From contig NZ_CP012333.1 of the NCBI RefSeq assembly GCF_001263205.1, positions 7,917,501 to 7,981,500 of the forward strand: a stretch of DNA of 64,000 nt, given 5' to 3'. This DNA comes from Labilithrix luteola. GTDB lineage: Bacteria > Myxococcota_A > Polyangia > Polyangiales > Polyangiaceae. Below are positions 42,532 through 51,205 of this stretch, one piece after another. Under the pieces are notes generated by a model. The model worked only from the letters and a program-made list of their open reading frames with translations. It was not told where the DNA came from and did no database searches. Numbering within the stretch: position 1 is the first letter of the stretch; each line of letters opens with the position of its first letter. The translations under genes and the position numbers were made by a program.

Positions 42532-43338
42532 TCAGGGGAGCTTCGCGTTCACGATGGAGATCGCGTCGAGGTCGAAGCCCACGGTCGTGGGGCGGTTCGG
42601 TGTGGAAGGGCAGGCTTGCGTGCCCAGGTCGCGGATCTTCACGAAGCGCGCCGTGGTCAGGCCGAGCTTGCCGATGTCGTATTGGTCGCCTCCGGCCTTG
42701 GCGGGGTCGATCGGCGAGATGCCGTTCGACGGCGACGAGTAGACCGGGTGCCAGCCCGCGCAGTCACCGAAGGGAGGCGCGGTGCCGTCCGTGCACGTGA
42801 AGGTTTTCCACGTCGTGCCGTCTTCGCTCACGCTCACTTCGGCGAGGTCGGCGGATGGGGCGTTCGGATTGCCGCCGGCCCAGAAGGCGTTTTCGAAGAC
42901 GATGAAGTCGACACCGGGGCCGTCGACGATCGCGTTTTCGCCGAAGCCGACGATCATCTCGCCGCCCTTGCCGAAGGAGACCACGTCGAGGCTGCCGGCC
43001 AGCTCGCCTCCACCGACGGGGGGCCCTTCGACGACGCCGGGCATCTTCGTGAGACCAAAACCGGCGCACTCCCCGGGCGTGAAGGAGACGACCTCGGTGA
43101 TGAAGCGGTCTTCGCGGATGACGCCCCCGTCGGGGCCTTCGAAGCCGCCGTCGACGCGGGGCTTGTCGCCGTCAGGCACGTCGACGTCGAGATAGCCGGC
43201 GTCCCCAAGGGAGATGGCTGCGTCCTTTTCGTCCGCGGAAGTTCCTGCGTCCGACGAGGAACAGGCGAGCAGGGCTGCGCTGGATACGCACGCGCACGCC
43301 AGAGACAGCGCGACCACGAAGACGGATTTAGACCTCAC
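42532..43338 (-). CDS. Secreted lipoprotein under cobalamin-riboswitch control
   Basis: 268 residues from a GTG at 43338 that has AGGAG 8 bp upstream. The signal ends SSAALLACSSSD (Cys about 26) with an Asp-rich linker. The body has EVVSFTPGECAGFGLTKMP, GFGENAIVDGPGVDFIVFENAFWAGG, EVSVSEDGTTWKTFTC and DQYDIGKLGLTTARFVKIRDLG: a beta-sandwich with two cysteine pairs, seen in some lipoproteins described only as cell surface proteins. The cobalamin aptamer directly upstream suggests that it is made when B12 is short, e.g. as a surface B12-binding or scavenging protein. Function is inferred from the riboswitch only. Confidence 0.8.
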   Translation of the reverse strand: MRSKSVFVVALSLACACVSSAALLACSSSDAGTSADEKDAAISLGDAGYLDVDVPDGDKPRVDGGFEGPDGGVIREDRFITEVVSFTPGECAGFGLTKMPGVVEGPPVGGGELAGSLDVVSFGKGGEMIVGFGENAIVDGPGVDFIVFENAFWAGGNPNAPSADLAEVSVSEDGTTWKTFTCTDGTAPPFGDCAGWHPVYSSPSNGISPIDPAKAGGDQYDIGKLGLTTARFVKIRDLGTQACPSTPNRPTTVGFDLDAISIVNAKLP

Positions 43339-43346
43339 GTTTGGAA

Positions 43347-43370
43347 CTCCTGCCGCGTGGCTCGCGCGGC
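43347..43370 (-). promoter_or_regulatory. Hairpin next to the Shine-Dalgarno, expression platform of the riboswitch
   Basis: GCCGCG/CGCGGC (7-nt loop, 43352-43370) directly adjoins AGGAG (43351-43347), 8 nt before the GTG. Likely translational control: alternative pairing with the aptamer would hide the ribosome-binding site. Confidence 0.55.
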
Positions 43371-43387
43371 GTGGGGGGCACGGCGTT

Positions 43388-43550
43388 CGGCACGAGAGGT
43401 CTTCTGGCTCCCGGATCGTCCCCTTCGAACAGCCTTCCCCCGGATTCCGGAGTGGGCAATCGGTTCCTGATCGTTCGAAGAGTTCCCGGTTACAGCGGCG
43501 GCACCGCGTCGGATTCACACCGACTTCCCGCCTCGTGACGTGGCGCGGGT
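43388..43550 (-). ncRNA. Cobalamin riboswitch (B12 element)
   Basis: Read on the minus strand the conserved parts are in order: GGGAAGTCGGTGTGAATCCG, CGCGGTGCCGCCGCTGTAA (B12-box core, normally GCCACTGT), CCGGGAA, and the closing GCCAGAAGACCT. These are hallmarks of the AdoCbl riboswitch family. It begins next to the stop codon of the copper ATPase and ends about 50 nt before the lipoprotein GTG. It should lower expression when coenzyme B12 is ample. Ends are approximate. Confidence 0.92.
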
Positions 43551-43551
43551 C

Positions 43552-45807
43552 TTAGCCTGTGGTCTCGGGGCGGGCAAGCGCGTGGCGCAGACGGAGCGCG
43601 TTGGCGATGACGGACACCGAGCTGAAGCTCATCGCCGCCGCCGCGATCATCGGGCTCAGCAGCCACCCGAACAGCGGGTAGAGCACTCCCGCTGCGATCG
43701 GGATCGCGAGCGCGTTGTAGCCGAAGGCGAGAATCAGGTTCTCGCGGATGTTCCGCATCGTGGCGTGGCCGAGACGGAACGCGCGCGAGATCCCCTTCAG
43801 GTCGCCTTTGACGAGGATGACCGAGGCGCTCTCGATGGCGACGTCGGTGCCCGTACCCATGGCGATGCCCACATCGGCAGCGGCAAGAGCGGGCGCGTCG
43901 TTGATGCCATCGCCCGCCATCGCGACCACGTTGCCGCGCTCCGCGAGCCGCTCGACCATCACGGCTTTGTCCTCGGGAAGCACCTGCGCGAAGACGTCCG
44001 CTTCGTGGAGGTCGAGATGACGGGCCACGGCGCGCGCGCTCGTTCGAGCGTCTCCCGTCAGCATCACCACGCGGATCCCGCGGCGTTCGAGCTCGTGCAC
44101 CACCGTACGTGCGTTGCTCCGGACAGGGTCGAGCAAGGCCCAGAGGCCGACCCAGCGCCCGCCGATGGCCGCAAAGGAGACGGTCGCGCCGTTCTGACGC
44201 AAGGACTCGGCCTTCGCGACGGCACTCTCTGGAATCTCGACCGACCGCTCGCAGAGCAGCGCGGGACTTCCGAAGAGGATTTCGCGCGCTCGCCCATCGA
44301 TCGTCAGCTCGGCGACGACCCCTTTGCCTCGCACGGCGCGCGCGGCGCCCTCGTGTGGACTTCCCAAGTCCAGGCCGCGCTCGCGCGCATCGGCCACGAC
44401 GGCACGTGCGAGAGGATGTTCGCTGGCAAGCTCCGCCATCGCGACGAGTCGGACGACGGCGTCGCGATCTTCTCCTTCTGGGATGAACACCTCGTGCACG
44501 CGCGCCTTGCCCTCGGTGAGCGTGCCGGTCTTGTCGACCACCAGCGCTGTGACCTGTGCGAGTGTTTCGAGTGCGCTTCCGTTCTTGACGAGCACGCCGG
44601 CGTGCGCGCCCGTTCCCGTCGCCACCATGATCGACATCGGTGTCGCGAGGCCGAGTGCACAAGGACAGGCGATGATGAGCACCGACACGGCGGCGACGAG
44701 TGCGTGAGGAAGGCGAGGCTCGGGGCCGACGAGCAACCAGAGCACGAAGGCGATCACGGCGACGGCGATGACCGCGGGAACGAACCATGCGCTCACGCGG
44801 TCCACGGTTTTTTGCACGGGTGCACGCGAACGCGCAGCCTCGGCCACCAGCGCCACGATCTTCGCGAGCAGTGTGTCTTCGCCGACTTGGTCGGCGCGCA
44901 TGAGTAGAGCGCCGTCGCCGTTCAATGTGCCTCCGGTCACGCGATCGCCTGGCGAGCGATCGACGGGGATCGGCTCGCCCGTGATCATCGATTCGTCGAT
45001 CGACGAGTCGCCCTGGAGGATGGTGCCGTCGGTGGGGACGCGCTCTCCCGGCCGAACGCGAAGCTCGTCACCGATCGCGAGGCCGGAGGCGAGAACGTCT
45101 TCCTCGTGGCCATCGCGCACGCGTCGCGCCTTCTTCGGTGCAAGCGAGAGCAGCGCGCGGATCGCATGGCTCGTTCTGGTGCGCGCTCGAAGCTCGATGA
45201 CCTGTCCCACGAGAACGAGCGTGGTGATGACGGCGGCGGCCTCGAAGTACACGGGGACCGTTCCGCGGTGATCGCGTATCGCCGGCGGAAACAAGCTCGG
45301 CAGGAGCGCGGCGACGAGGCTGTAGCCATAGGCGGCGGCGATGCCGAGGCCAATCAGCGTGAACATGTTGAGGCTGCGCGTCTTCAGCGAGAGCACGGCG
45401 CGCTCGAAGAACGGCTTCGCGCCGTACACGACCACCGGCGTCGCGAGCACGAGCTCGAGCAGAACGAGCCCGCGCGGCGAGAGCGCACGTCCCACCGGAT
45501 CCGACGGGAGCAGGTCGCTCATGGCGAGGAGGAACAGCGGGATCGACAGCGCCGCCGAGACGACGAGGCGCTTCTTCATGTCGACGTATTCGCGGTCCTC
45601 ACCGGCCTCTTCGCGGAACGCCTTCGGCTCGAGGGCCATCCCGCATTTCGGGCACGAGCCGGGGCGGTTCTGCACCACCTCGGGATGCATGGGGCAGGTC
45701 CATTCCGTCTCGGTCGACGGAACGCGTGGGACATGCTTCTTCGGGGCCTCTCGCTCTGGTTTTTGCGTTCGCTCGTGCCACGCGTGGCCAGGGTGCGGCG
45801 TGTGCAT
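43552..45807 (-). CDS. Heavy-metal (copper) P1B-type ATPase with HMBD
   Basis: 751 residues. Inner-membrane metal exporter. The N-terminus is a His/Pro-rich stretch, then a heavy-metal-binding HMBD motif (CPMHPEVVQNRPGSCPKCGM, near 37-57), as in CopB-type pumps. Core: membrane-metal site IIACPCALGLATP near 390, phosphorylation DKTGTLTEGK near 430, hinge MLTGDARTSA and MAGDGINDAPAL near 660. The CPC motif with HMBD points to copper. The CorE-like ECF sigma gene lies 116 bp upstream on the same strand, so the two probably form a copper-responsive unit. Confidence 0.94.
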   Translation of the reverse strand: MHTPHPGHAWHERTQKPEREAPKKHVPRVPSTETEWTCPMHPEVVQNRPGSCPKCGMALEPKAFREEAGEDREYVDMKKRLVVSAALSIPLFLLAMSDLLPSDPVGRALSPRGLVLLELVLATPVVVYGAKPFFERAVLSLKTRSLNMFTLIGLGIAAAYGYSLVAALLPSLFPPAIRDHRGTVPVYFEAAAVITTLVLVGQVIELRARTRTSHAIRALLSLAPKKARRVRDGHEEDVLASGLAIGDELRVRPGERVPTDGTILQGDSSIDESMITGEPIPVDRSPGDRVTGGTLNGDGALLMRADQVGEDTLLAKIVALVAEAARSRAPVQKTVDRVSAWFVPAVIAVAVIAFVLWLLVGPEPRLPHALVAAVSVLIIACPCALGLATPMSIMVATGTGAHAGVLVKNGSALETLAQVTALVVDKTGTLTEGKARVHEVFIPEGEDRDAVVRLVAMAELASEHPLARAVVADARERGLDLGSPHEGAARAVRGKGVVAELTIDGRAREILFGSPALLCERSVEIPESAVAKAESLRQNGATVSFAAIGGRWVGLWALLDPVRSNARTVVHELERRGIRVVMLTGDARTSARAVARHLDLHEADVFAQVLPEDKAVMVERLAERGNVVAMAGDGINDAPALAAADVGIAMGTGTDVAIESASVILVKGDLKGISRAFRLGHATMRNIRENLILAFGYNALAIPIAAGVLYPLFGWLLSPMIAAAAMSFSSVSVIANALRLRHALARPETTG

Positions 45808-45923
45808 GTTTGCCTCGCTTTGGCCCGTGCTGACGCGCCAAAGGATCGTGGCTTACACGCTTCGTGCCGCTCTGCTCGTGCGCTTGTCTCGTCGCGTCTC
45901 GTCGCGTCCGCAGCTCGAGCTCG

Positions 45924-46490
45924 TCAGTGCGCGCAGGTGCAGTCGACGCAACCGTGCGATGCGCAGGATCGGCACGTGTCCTCGACGCGTTTCTTGAGCG
46001 CTTGCCGCGCGCGATAGAGCCGAACCGCGGCGTTGTTCGCGGTGATGCCGAGCTGGCCTGCAGCGTCGGGCACGGAGACGCCGTCGACGTCGACCTTTTC
46101 GAGGAGCTCGCGATATTCGGGCTTCAACCCCGTGGTCAGTGCGCGAACGCATCCGCAAGCACGGTTCCGATCGTCGAGCTGCGCATCCTCGAACGACGCT
46201 GGAAGCTCGGCCGCGAGTGTCTCGAGCGCACGGCCCTTGGCGTCACGCCGTCGCCAATGATCGACGATGGCGTTTCGGAGAATCCTGTAGAACCACGCTG
46301 TTGCGCTCTCGTCGTCACGGAGCGAGCCGCCGCGTTCGAAGCCCTTGAGAAAGGCTGACTGCACGATCTCTTCCGCCGCGGCGTCGCTCTCGACGCGCGG
46401 CCTCACGAAACGAACGAAGGCTGCGCGCGAAGCCGCGAGCGTTTCGACGAGCTCGGGCGCTTCGGTTTCCTGTCGCGTCGGTTCATCCAT
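45924..46490 (-). CDS. ECF sigma factor, CorE-like (ECF44 group) with Cys-rich tail
   Basis: 188 residues. Sigma-2 part: RFVRPRVESDAAAEEIVQSAFLKGF and WFYRILRNAIVDHWRRRD; sigma-4 part: GVSVPDAAGQLGITANNAAVRLYRARQAL. The linker has CGC (Cys-x-Cys), and the protein ends with CRSCASHGCVDCTCAH, a Cys/His-rich domain. Myxococcus xanthus CorE uses such a domain to sense copper directly without an anti-sigma. The next gene downstream is a copper-type ATPase. So this is a predicted copper-responsive sigma factor. It has no anti-sigma gene nearby. Confidence 0.9.
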   Translation of the reverse strand: MDEPTRQETEAPELVETLAASRAAFVRFVRPRVESDAAAEEIVQSAFLKGFERGGSLRDDESATAWFYRILRNAIVDHWRRRDAKGRALETLAAELPASFEDAQLDDRNRACGCVRALTTGLKPEYRELLEKVDVDGVSVPDAAGQLGITANNAAVRLYRARQALKKRVEDTCRSCASHGCVDCTCAH

Positions 46491-46563
46491 CGCGGCTTCG
46501 CTCCTACCGTCGTCCTAGCGCAGACGGTCGGTCGTCGCACGCGAGCACGGGCGACGAGCAAGC

Positions 46564-47454
46564 TCAGGAGGGACCGAGCGGCCCGCCCGGCTTCTTTGCG
46601 GGGATCTCGGCTCGCAGGCGATCGCTGCGCATCATGCGCTCCAGCACCTCGAGGCGCTTGGTCGTCTCGGCGCGGAGCGCTCCGACCTCGCGGAGCAAAC
46701 CCTCGATTCCGACTTCGTTCTTCAGATTGACGCGGAAGTCGGTCTCCGCCGTCGCGCGGTCTTTCATCGTCTGGCGGTTCTGGCTCATGACGATGAGCGG
46801 CCCCTGCAGCGCGACGAGGATGGCGAGCGCGAGGTTGTAGAACTGGTACGGGTACTCGTCGAACGGCTTGGGCAGCCACTGGTTCGCGGCCGACCACGCC
46901 GCCGTGAGGGCCAGCAGGAAGAGGATGAAGGACCAGCTTCCGTTGAGCTCGGCGACCTTGTCCGCAAGGCGCTGGCCCCACGTGAGGTTCTCCTCGAACT
47001 CCTTCACGACGTCGCGTGCGGCGCGCTGCGAGAGCATCGCGTTCGTCTCGCGGAGGCGCTCGGCCATCTCCGCGAGGATCGTCATCGCGGCGTTCTTCGA
47101 CTTCGAGAGGTGATCGCCGAACTCCTCACGGGTGAGCTCGAGCAGCGTCGTATCGACCGTGGCCTCGACGCTCGCCGAGCGCGGCTTGTCGTCGAAGAGG
47201 GAGAGCTCGCCGAAATACTCGCCCGTTCGTGCGTCTTTGAGCACGACGCGTGGCTCGTTCTCGGCGCCAGGCAGGAAGATTTGCACGGCGCCCGAGAGGA
47301 CGACGTACATGCTCGACCCCGTGTCTCCTTTGTCGAAGACGCGGGTTCCGGCCTGGAATTTGCGCTCCGTCATACGGTTCGCGAGCGCTTCGAGGTCTTC
47401 GGCCGCGAGGGTGTCGAAGAGGGGGATCTGGGCCAGCAGCTCGGAATGCAACAT
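46564..47454 (-). CDS. Cyclic-nucleotide-binding domain fused to DUF1003 membrane domain
   Basis: 296 residues from ATG 47454. The N-terminal cNMP-binding fold (about 1-120) has LFDTLAAEDLEALANRMTERKFQAGTRVFDKGD, GEYFGELSLFDDKPRSASVEA (the phosphate-binding cassette, with Arg). The C-terminal DUF1003 has two membrane helices (WSFILFLLALTAAWSAANQ, FYNLALAILVALQGPLIVMSQNRQ) and a coil. Likely an inner-membrane sensor of a cyclic nucleotide. Upstream of the ECF gene by 74 bp on the same strand, so it may share its transcript. Confidence 0.87.
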   Translation of the reverse strand: MLHSELLAQIPLFDTLAAEDLEALANRMTERKFQAGTRVFDKGDTGSSMYVVLSGAVQIFLPGAENEPRVVLKDARTGEYFGELSLFDDKPRSASVEATVDTTLLELTREEFGDHLSKSKNAAMTILAEMAERLRETNAMLSQRAARDVVKEFEENLTWGQRLADKVAELNGSWSFILFLLALTAAWSAANQWLPKPFDEYPYQFYNLALAILVALQGPLIVMSQNRQTMKDRATAETDFRVNLKNEVGIEGLLREVGALRAETTKRLEVLERMMRSDRLRAEIPAKKPGGPLGPS

Positions 47455-47713
47455 AAGGCAGGCTCTCGATGATGGTCGCGCAGCGGCCCCCCGTCGCGCA
47501 AGGCTGCGGGCGATTTGCCTACATCGACGCCGACGGATCTTCGGTTCTCCGGGCTGCTGCCTGCCGCCCGCGGGTGATGGCAACCGGTAGCAAAGCTACC
47601 AGCGTGGGGCTGTCTAGGACCGCGTCCCCCGATATCAGAATTTTCCCCGGTCGATCCGGCGTTCGGGCCTCGAACCGCGGTCGGCACCGTCATTGCTGTG
47701 GGGGGCACCTGTC

Positions 47714-49203
47714 ATGAAGCAGACGGTTTTGGTCTTCGGCGCGGTGCTCGCGGCAGCAGGAATCGCCGCGGCCTGCACGGGGAGCATCGGGGGGGACGAT
47801 TCGTCGTCGACTTCGATGCCGGCCAGCTCGGGCCCCACCGACGTCTCGAACGACCCGACCGACAGTAAGGTCGACGTGCTGCCCGATCCCTTCGAGGAGC
47901 TTCCGAAGGGCGCGGCCCAGACGCAGACCGTCTGCGCGCGGGGAGACAACAACGCAGTCACGAAGGCGTTTTGCGGGACCAAGGTCGCAAGCATCGGCTC
48001 GCTCGTCGAGCTGCGCGACGCGCTCGGTCTGAAATTCCAGGACGATTCGAAGGACGGCCAGAACAGCGCGGGGGGCAATCCTGGCTTCGCGCTGCTCGCC
48101 AACTCGAGCTCGCTCGTCGCGCGCGCCGTCTCGGCGACGAACCCCCGCGCCTTCATCTTCACGCCACCCCCCGGCCAGGCAGTGCGCCTCCCGGGCTACG
48201 TGATCATGGGGTATGCGCGCGGGAGACCTTCGTCGAGGTCGCCGCCGAAGATCCGGGCACGAACAAGCTCACGTTCTATCTGGTGAAGTTCGAGATCGCC
48301 TGCTCGCTGACGAAGTCGTGCAAGCCCGGCGACATTCTCACGCTTGCGGTCGAGAAGAACTGGAAGGGCGTCACCCTCTACGACGACGAAGATCTCAAGA
48401 ACACGATCGTCGACTGCCGCCACTGCCACCAGCCCGACGCGTCGAAGCCGCCGATGCTCCGCATGCAGGAGTTGAAGGACCCCTGGACGCACTGGCTCAC
48501 CAACAACCGCAGCGGTGGCACCGTGCTCATCGACGACTTCCGCCGCGTGCACGGCGAAGAGGACTACGCCTCCATCCCCGGCAAGATCGACTTCCGCTCC
48601 GACGGACGCGCCATCGGAGACTTCGTCGCGGGACAGGGCTTCGAGCCGCAACCGAACGAGTTCGACTCGCCGACGATCGAGAACGAAGTGAAGGAGTCGG
48701 CCGGCGGTCAGCCCGACGTCAACGTTCCCATCGGCAAGAGCGCCACCTGGCAGGGCCTCTTCGACAAGGCCTTTGCCGGACAGTTCATCCCGCCGCCCTA
48801 CCACGACATCAAGGTCACCGACCCGACCAAGCTCGCGTACGCGACCGCGGCCTACCAGAAGTTCCTGAACGGCAAGATGGCCGCCGCCGACCTGCCGGAC
48901 ATCCGCCGGGTGTTCCTCGACGAGGCCCTCGAGGGGATGACCATCGTGCCGAAGAAGGGCGCGAATGGACGCGAAGTCCTCATCCAAACGTGCGCGCAAT
49001 GCCACAATGCGAACCTCGATCCGTCGATCTCGCGCGCGAAATTCGACGTCACGAAGCTCGAATCGATGACGCCGAAGGAGAAGCAGACAGCCATTGCCCG
49101 GCTACGTCTGCCTGCGTCGGATCGGAAACACATGCCCCCGGCCATGTTCCGGTCGATTCCGGACGACCAGCTCCAACTCGCGATCGCCGAACTCACGAAG
49201 TAA
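47714..49203 (+). pseudogene. Di-haem cytochrome-like lipoprotein gene with an internal frameshift
   Basis: The 5' part codes for a lipoprotein signal (VLAAAGIAAACTGS) and a linker up to GYVIMGYARG near 48218. The continuation (ETFVEVAAEDPGTNKLTFYLVKFEIAC onward) is in the next frame, ending at 49203. It has two haem motifs, CRHCH near 48415 and CAQCH near 48992, and ends with RKHMPPAMFRSIPDDQ. One base is missing in GCGCGCGGGAGACC: adding one restores ARGETFV. Without it, translation ends at 48286, before both haem sites. Either a recent mutation or a sequencing/assembly error in a GC run. Starts at ATG 47714. An intact product would be about 496 residues. Confidence 0.8.
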
Positions 49204-49231
49204 GACGTTTGCCGTAAACCGGCGCCGTGTC

Positions 49232-50725
49232 ATGCTCCGCGCCGACATGCCGGGCTGGCTCAAAGATTTCCTGCCGATCGTCGCGTTGCTCGCGCTGGTG
49301 GTCGTGGTCGTGGGGCGCTTGCCGAAGGTCGATCTCGGCCACGACAAGGCGTTTCTGCGGCGGCGGTTCATGAACTGGTTCCCGGTCGGCCTCACGTACG
49401 CGTTCCTCTACATGGGGCGCTACAACCTCAATGCCTGCATCGGGCACGTCTTCGACAAGGCGCAGTTCTCGGACATCTACTTCTGGGGCACGCTGACGTA
49501 CGGCTTCTCGTTCGTCATCAACGGGCCGCTCACAGACAGGCTCGGTGGGAAGAAGACGATCATCCTCGCCGCGCTCGGCGCCATCGCCGCCAACGTGGGC
49601 ATCGGCCTGCTCGTCCAGCACGCGATGGTAGGCGGTGAGGTTCCGAAGGATGCGCGTGCGGGGCTCGTCCCGACGTTGAGCGTTCTCTACGCGCTCAACA
49701 TGTACTTCCAGAGCTTCGGCGCCGTCTCGATCGTCAAGGTCAACTCCGCCTGGTTCCACCTCCGCGAGCGCGGCACGTTCGGCGGCATCTTCGGCATCCT
49801 CATCTCGCTCGGGCTCTACTTCGCCTACGACTGGTGCGCCTTCATCCTCAAAACGTCGGGCCCCGCGGCGGTGTTCTTCGTTCCCTCGGCCATCCTCGCG
49901 GTGTTCGCGGTTCTCGACTTGATCCTCGTCCGCGACACTCCGGGCGAAGCAGGTCTGAAAGACTTCGATCTCGGGGACGCGTCCTCCGGCGACGATGGCC
50001 CGCGCAAGCCCATCGGCGAAGTCGTCACGATGATGCTGAAGAACCCAGCGATCATCACCATCGCACTGATCGAGTTCTGCAGCGGCTATCTCCGTAACTC
50101 GATCCTCCAGTACTACAAGCCCTTCGCGAAGGAGACCGGGCGCGTGGCGACGGAGGCCGCCCAGAAGGCTGCGGCGCTCGCCGGCAACGTCGCGCCGAGT
50201 GACTTCGTCCACGACCACTGGGGCATGCTGAACTGCATGGCGGGCATCGCGGGCGGCGTGGTGGCGGGCATCATCTCCGACCGCGTCTTCGGCTCGCGTC
50301 GAGGTCCGGTGGCTGGCGTCCTCTACCTGACCATGATCGTGGGCGCCGGCCTGATGTTCGTGGCGCTTCCGACGGCTGGCATCGGCTGGGTGGTCGTGCT
50401 CATGTCGCTCGCCATCATCGGCGTGCACGGCATGCTCTCGGGAACGGCGAGCATGGACTTCGGCGGCAAGAAGAACGTGGGCATCGTCGTCGGCGTCATC
50501 GACGGCTTCGTCTACCTCGGGACCGCCGCCGAAGCGCTCGTCCTGGGCCGCGTGCTGCCGAAGGACCAGCTCGCTCACGACGCGCACAATTGGTGGACCT
50601 GGCCCGCGGTGATGCTGCCGGCGGCCATCCTGGGCTTCGGCCTGTCGACGCGTGTTTGGAACGCGCGACCGAAGGCGGCCGCGCCTGCGAGCTCCCAGCA
50701 AGAGCCGCAGAAGCAGGCGGCCTAG
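49232..50725 (+). CDS. Major-facilitator transporter, OPA (GlpT/UhpC-like) group
   Basis: 497 residues, about 12-13 membrane helices. First helix WLKDFLPIVALLALVVVVVG, then a second start-like region (FPVGLTYAFLYMGRYNLNA), the motif GPLTDRLGGKKTIILAALGA (A-type loop D-R-x-G-G-K), and GVVAGIISDRVFGSRRG in the second half. The order YMGRYNLNA is seen in organophosphate:phosphate antiporters such as glycerol-3-phosphate and hexose-phosphate carriers. Start may be ATG 49232 or 49247. It begins 28 bp after the frameshifted cytochrome gene. Substrate not determined. Confidence 0.9.
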   Translation: MLRADMPGWLKDFLPIVALLALVVVVVGRLPKVDLGHDKAFLRRRFMNWFPVGLTYAFLYMGRYNLNACIGHVFDKAQFSDIYFWGTLTYGFSFVINGPLTDRLGGKKTIILAALGAIAANVGIGLLVQHAMVGGEVPKDARAGLVPTLSVLYALNMYFQSFGAVSIVKVNSAWFHLRERGTFGGIFGILISLGLYFAYDWCAFILKTSGPAAVFFVPSAILAVFAVLDLILVRDTPGEAGLKDFDLGDASSGDDGPRKPIGEVVTMMLKNPAIITIALIEFCSGYLRNSILQYYKPFAKETGRVATEAAQKAAALAGNVAPSDFVHDHWGMLNCMAGIAGGVVAGIISDRVFGSRRGPVAGVLYLTMIVGAGLMFVALPTAGIGWVVVLMSLAIIGVHGMLSGTASMDFGGKKNVGIVVGVIDGFVYLGTAAEALVLGRVLPKDQLAHDAHNWWTWPAVMLPAAILGFGLSTRVWNARPKAAAPASSQQEPQKQAA

Positions 50726-50728
50726 ACC

Positions 50729-51205
50729 CTACGCCTTCAACTCTCGCTCGATGCGAGAGAGCAACTCGGCTTCGGCGTCGCTCACCGGCGGATCGAGATC
50801 GAGCGCCGGCAGCGGCTCGGCCACGTGGCGTTCATCTTTGCGGTGAACGCGAAGCCACGCGCGCTCGACGCTCGCGAAGCGATCGTTTGCCCCGAGCAAC
50901 AATGCCGTGAGGTCGGGGCCGACGGCGCGTCGAGGTGCGGGCCGGATTTCCAGCGCTTTGCCGTTCACGAGCGTGGCGGAAAGGCCTGCCAGTACGTGAT
51001 CCGCGGGATCTTCGAACTGCGGGCGCGCTCCGGGCGTCCCTGACGCGATCCACGCTCCGAGCGTGGTGATGGAACGCTTGCCCGAAAGGTCGATGCCGAG
51101 GGTCAGCCCACGCTTGCCGAGCTCGCTTTCGATCTCGCCGAGCGTGAACGAGGCGGACGCTCGGGCGAGCAGGCTCTCGAAGTCGATGTCGATGGTCTCG
51201 GTCAT
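50729..51205 (-). CDS. Stand-alone partial FAD-binding (PCMH-like) domain protein
   Basis: 158 residues. FTLGEIESELGKRGLTLGIDLSGKRSITTLGAWIASGTPGARPQFEDPADHVLAGLSATLVNGKALEIRP matches the second half of the FAD-binding domain of the AGPS/glycolate-oxidase type (AGxxGPxLxx... GATVGGxxAxxAxG). Only that half is present; there is no substrate domain. It overlaps by 4 bp (ATGA-type) the end of the full-length FAD oxidase, so the two are coupled. It may be a subunit or a leftover of a gene duplication. Confidence 0.75.
   Translation of the reverse strand: MTETIDIDFESLLARASASFTLGEIESELGKRGLTLGIDLSGKRSITTLGAWIASGTPGARPQFEDPADHVLAGLSATLVNGKALEIRPAPRRAVGPDLTALLLGANDRFASVERAWLRVHRKDERHVAEPLPALDLDPPVSDAEAELLSRIERELKA

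Noticed and set aside
42532..46490. Functional link of B12 riboswitch to the copper module
   Set aside because: The riboswitch reads toward the lipoprotein and starts after the ATPase stop, so it cannot control the ATPase. Adjacent only.
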